This document shows, piece after piece, positions 62,048-64,000 of a stretch of DNA of 64,000 bases. The notes beneath the pieces were generated by a model. That model did not search any database and was not told the DNA's origin. It saw nothing but the letters and a program-made list of their open reading frames with translations. Position numbers and translations under genes: made by a program. Source of the stretch: an uncultured Phascolarctobacterium sp. (GTDB lineage: Bacteria; Bacillota; Negativicutes; Acidaminococcales; Acidaminococcaceae); the NCBI GenBank assembly GCA_900541915.1, contig UQLS01000003.1:1-64000 (forward strand), written 5' to 3'. Each line of letters opens with the position of its first letter. The stretch's first letter is position 1.

Positions 62048-63901
62048 CTATTGTTCATCCTTGCTGCTTTCAACAGCTTCTTCTTTATGCAGCAGTGCCA
62101 TAAATTCTTCACCTGTAATAGTTTCTTTTTCCAGCAGGAACTGCGCCAATACGTCCAGCTTTGTACGGTTTTCCAGCAGAATCTGACGCGCCTTTTCGTG
62201 AGCTTCCTTGATGATAGCCAGTACCTTGGCATCTATTTTACCTGCTGTTGCATCGCTGCACTGCAGTGACGCATCGCCGCCCAAGTACACATTGCTCATA
62301 ATCTCGGTTGCCATCATATCAAATTCTTCCGTCATACCCAGACGTGTAACCATACTGCGGGCAATTTTAGTAGCCTGTTCTATGTCATTAGCCGCACCAG
62401 AAGTGATAGAGCCAAAGACAATTTCCTCGGCGCTGCGGCCGCCGGTAATCGTAACAATCTTATTAAACAGCTCTTCTTTCTTCATCAGTACAGAATCATT
62501 TTCACTGATTTGCATAGTATAGCCCAAAGCACCGTTAGTACGGGGAATAATTGTTATTTTATGCACCGGAGCAGAATTTTTCTGCATAGCTGCAACCAAT
62601 GCATGTCCAATTTCATGGTAAGCAATAACACGTTTTTCCTCGGGCGAAATAACAGCTCCCTTACGCTGATAGCCGGCAATGACAACTTCAATAGATTCTT
62701 CCAAATCCCCCTGCTCCACATACTGTCTGTTCATTTTTACAGCACGCAAAGCAGCTTCGTTGACAATATTGGCCAGCTCTGCACCGGAAGCACCGGAAGT
62801 AGCTCTTGCCAGCGCATTAAAATCGATATTATCGGCAATTTTTACATTTTTAGCATGTACGCGCAAAATTGCTTCGCGTCCTTTTAAATCCGGAAGTTCT
62901 ACCGGAACACGTCTGTCAAAACGACCCGGTCGCAGCAGCGCTTTATCCAATGTTTCCGGTCTGTTAGTTGCAGCCAGGATTACTACGCCCTTGCTGCCGT
63001 CAAAGCCGTCCATTTCAGAAAGCAGCTGATTCAATGTCTGCTCACGTTCATCATTGCCGCCAAATTTACCGGTATCACGTTTTTTGCCAATAGCATCAAT
63101 CTCGTCGATAAATACGATACAGGGAGCCTTTTCCTGCGCCTGCTTAAACAGATCACGCACTCTTGCCGCACCCATACCGACAAACATTTCAATAAATTCG
63201 CTGCCGCTGATAGAAAAGAACGGCACTTTTGCCTCACCGGCCACTGCTTTAGCCAGCAAAGTCTTACCGGTACCCGGAGGGCCTACCAGCAGCGCGCCTT
63301 TCGGCATATTAGCGCCGATAGCCTTGTACTTATCAGGATTATGCAGAAAATCTACCAGTTCCATTAAAGCTTCTTTTGCTTCGTCCTGTCCGGCAACGTC
63401 GTCAAAACTTTTTCCTGTCTGGGCCTCTACATAAATCTTGGCATTGCTTTTGCCAAAGGTCATGGCATTGCCGCCCATCCTGTTGCCCATGTAGCGCATG
63501 AATAATTGCCCCAGCGCAAAGAAAATCAGGATTGGCATAATCCAGTTCAGAAAGAAATTAACAATAGGAGAATTTTCTTTCGGAATAACCTGTGAAAACT
63601 CTACTTTGCTCTTAATCAGACGGTCTACCAGCTGCGGATCTTCCACACGGCCAGTTACATAAATCTTGCTTTCACCGTCATCTTTGCAGATTGACGCAAT
63701 CTTATTATCCGTAATTTCTACCTTGGACACCCTGCCTTCATCAACCATCTGCAGGAAATTGCCATAGGAAATCTCGTTTACTTTCGGACTGAAAAAGGTC
63801 GGTAAAATCACTGTATTCAGTAAAAGTATAAACAGCAGCGTCATCGCATAATAATAGATCATTGGTCTTTGCGGTTTCTTACTGTCTCCCAAAATATTCA
63901 T
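62048..63901 (-). CDS. ftsH: ATP-dependent zinc metalloprotease FtsH
   Basis: This 617-residue protein has two N-terminal membrane helices with a small periplasmic domain, an AAA+ module with Walker A GPPGTGKT (about 203-210), FIDEIDA and second region of homology RPGRFDRR, and a zinc protease with HEIGH (about 427-431). It degrades membrane and regulatory proteins; in Gram-negatives FtsH also controls LpxC. ATG 63901 is directly next to AAGGAG, too close for normal initiation; TTG at codon 4 would have 9-base spacing and may be the real start. Its length is slightly short for FtsH, so a second copy elsewhere is possible. Confidence 0.95.
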   Translation of the reverse strand: MNILGDSKKPQRPMIYYYAMTLLFILLLNTVILPTFFSPKVNEISYGNFLQMVDEGRVSKVEITDNKIASICKDDGESKIYVTGRVEDPQLVDRLIKSKVEFSQVIPKENSPIVNFFLNWIMPILIFFALGQLFMRYMGNRMGGNAMTFGKSNAKIYVEAQTGKSFDDVAGQDEAKEALMELVDFLHNPDKYKAIGANMPKGALLVGPPGTGKTLLAKAVAGEAKVPFFSISGSEFIEMFVGMGAARVRDLFKQAQEKAPCIVFIDEIDAIGKKRDTGKFGGNDEREQTLNQLLSEMDGFDGSKGVVILAATNRPETLDKALLRPGRFDRRVPVELPDLKGREAILRVHAKNVKIADNIDFNALARATSGASGAELANIVNEAALRAVKMNRQYVEQGDLEESIEVVIAGYQRKGAVISPEEKRVIAYHEIGHALVAAMQKNSAPVHKITIIPRTNGALGYTMQISENDSVLMKKEELFNKIVTITGGRSAEEIVFGSITSGAANDIEQATKIARSMVTRLGMTEEFDMMATEIMSNVYLGGDASLQCSDATAGKIDAKVLAIIKEAHEKARQILLENRTKLDVLAQFLLEKETITGEEFMALLHKEEAVESSKDEQ

Positions 63902-63943
63902 CTCCTTGGTAAATATGTTATCTATATCAATTAATTCAGTATA

Positions 63944-63972
63944 ATATTAAACCGAACTTTAAAAACATGCAA
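63944..63972 (-). promoter_or_regulatory. Promoter of ftsH
   Basis: On the minus strand TTGCAT (63967-63972) and TAATAT (63944-63949) are 17 bp apart, about 45 bases before the start codon. Confidence 0.65.
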
Positions 63973-64000
63973 GTGAAAAACCTGTAAACTCTTTTCTGTG

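Overview
The window looks like chromosome from a diderm Firmicute of the class Negativicutes. It carries a complete lipid A/Kdo, Lpt, Bam/Tam and OmpH (Skp-like) gene set. The other genes are typical of low-GC Firmicutes: a PRPP-sensing PurR next to glmU and prs, YitT, SbcCD, and strong AGGAGG ribosome binding sites with frequent TTG and GTG starts. My best guess is an Acidaminococcaceae member such as Phascolarctobacterium; that genus assignment is inference only.

Layout. Positions 1-905 are the right end of an integrated element that ends in the 3' half of a tRNA-Ser(GCU). Positions 1046-5776 (minus) hold a catabolic operon of two NodB-fold hydrolases, a polar amino-acid-type ABC importer and a hydantoin-racemase-like enzyme. 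It is divergent from glpK, an M20 peptidase and an MFS exporter (6071-10183). Positions 10239-13253 hold a two-component system divergent from a membrane-anchored BOF (YgiW-type) protein, whose promoter has four phased direct repeats. Positions 13308-13952 hold fchA.

Positions 14038-44179 are a 30 kb minus-strand outer-membrane island. In transcription order it reads tamB, sigma factor, possible anti-sigma protein, bamA, an unknown small-barrel protein, three ompH paralogues, lpxD, lpxL-like, lpxC, fabZ, lpxA, lpxI, lpxB, msbA, a waaA-lpxK fusion, kdsB, kdsA, kdsD, kdsC, lpxL-like, lptC, lptA, lptB, lptF/G, a DUF3084 protein and a RuvC-like protein. The products make Kdo-lipid A (LpxA, C, D, I, B, K; KdsD, A, C, B; WaaA; LpxL), flip it (MsbA), carry it to the outer membrane (LptB, F/G, C, A), and fold and insert outer-membrane proteins (OmpH, BamA, TamB). 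Internal promoters and hairpins divide the island into blocks.

Positions 44315-64000 are housekeeping genes: alaX, a HAD phosphatase, pth, a polysaccharide deacetylase, prs, glmU, purR, a nucleotidyltransferase, a GntR regulator, ispE, yitT, sbcD, an unusually long Gln-rich sbcC, an EamA exporter, crcB under a fluoride riboswitch, a DUF523 protein and ftsH.

The observations I rate highest are the sigma/anti-sigma-like pair inside the outer-membrane operon, the unknown barrel-like protein beside BamA, the WaaA-LpxK fusion, the possible cyclic imide or ureide operon, the phased operator before the BOF gene, and the palindromic operator at ispE-gntR. I ran no searches. All family calls rest on motif and architecture recognition, and no CRISPR array, rRNA or complete tRNA is visible.
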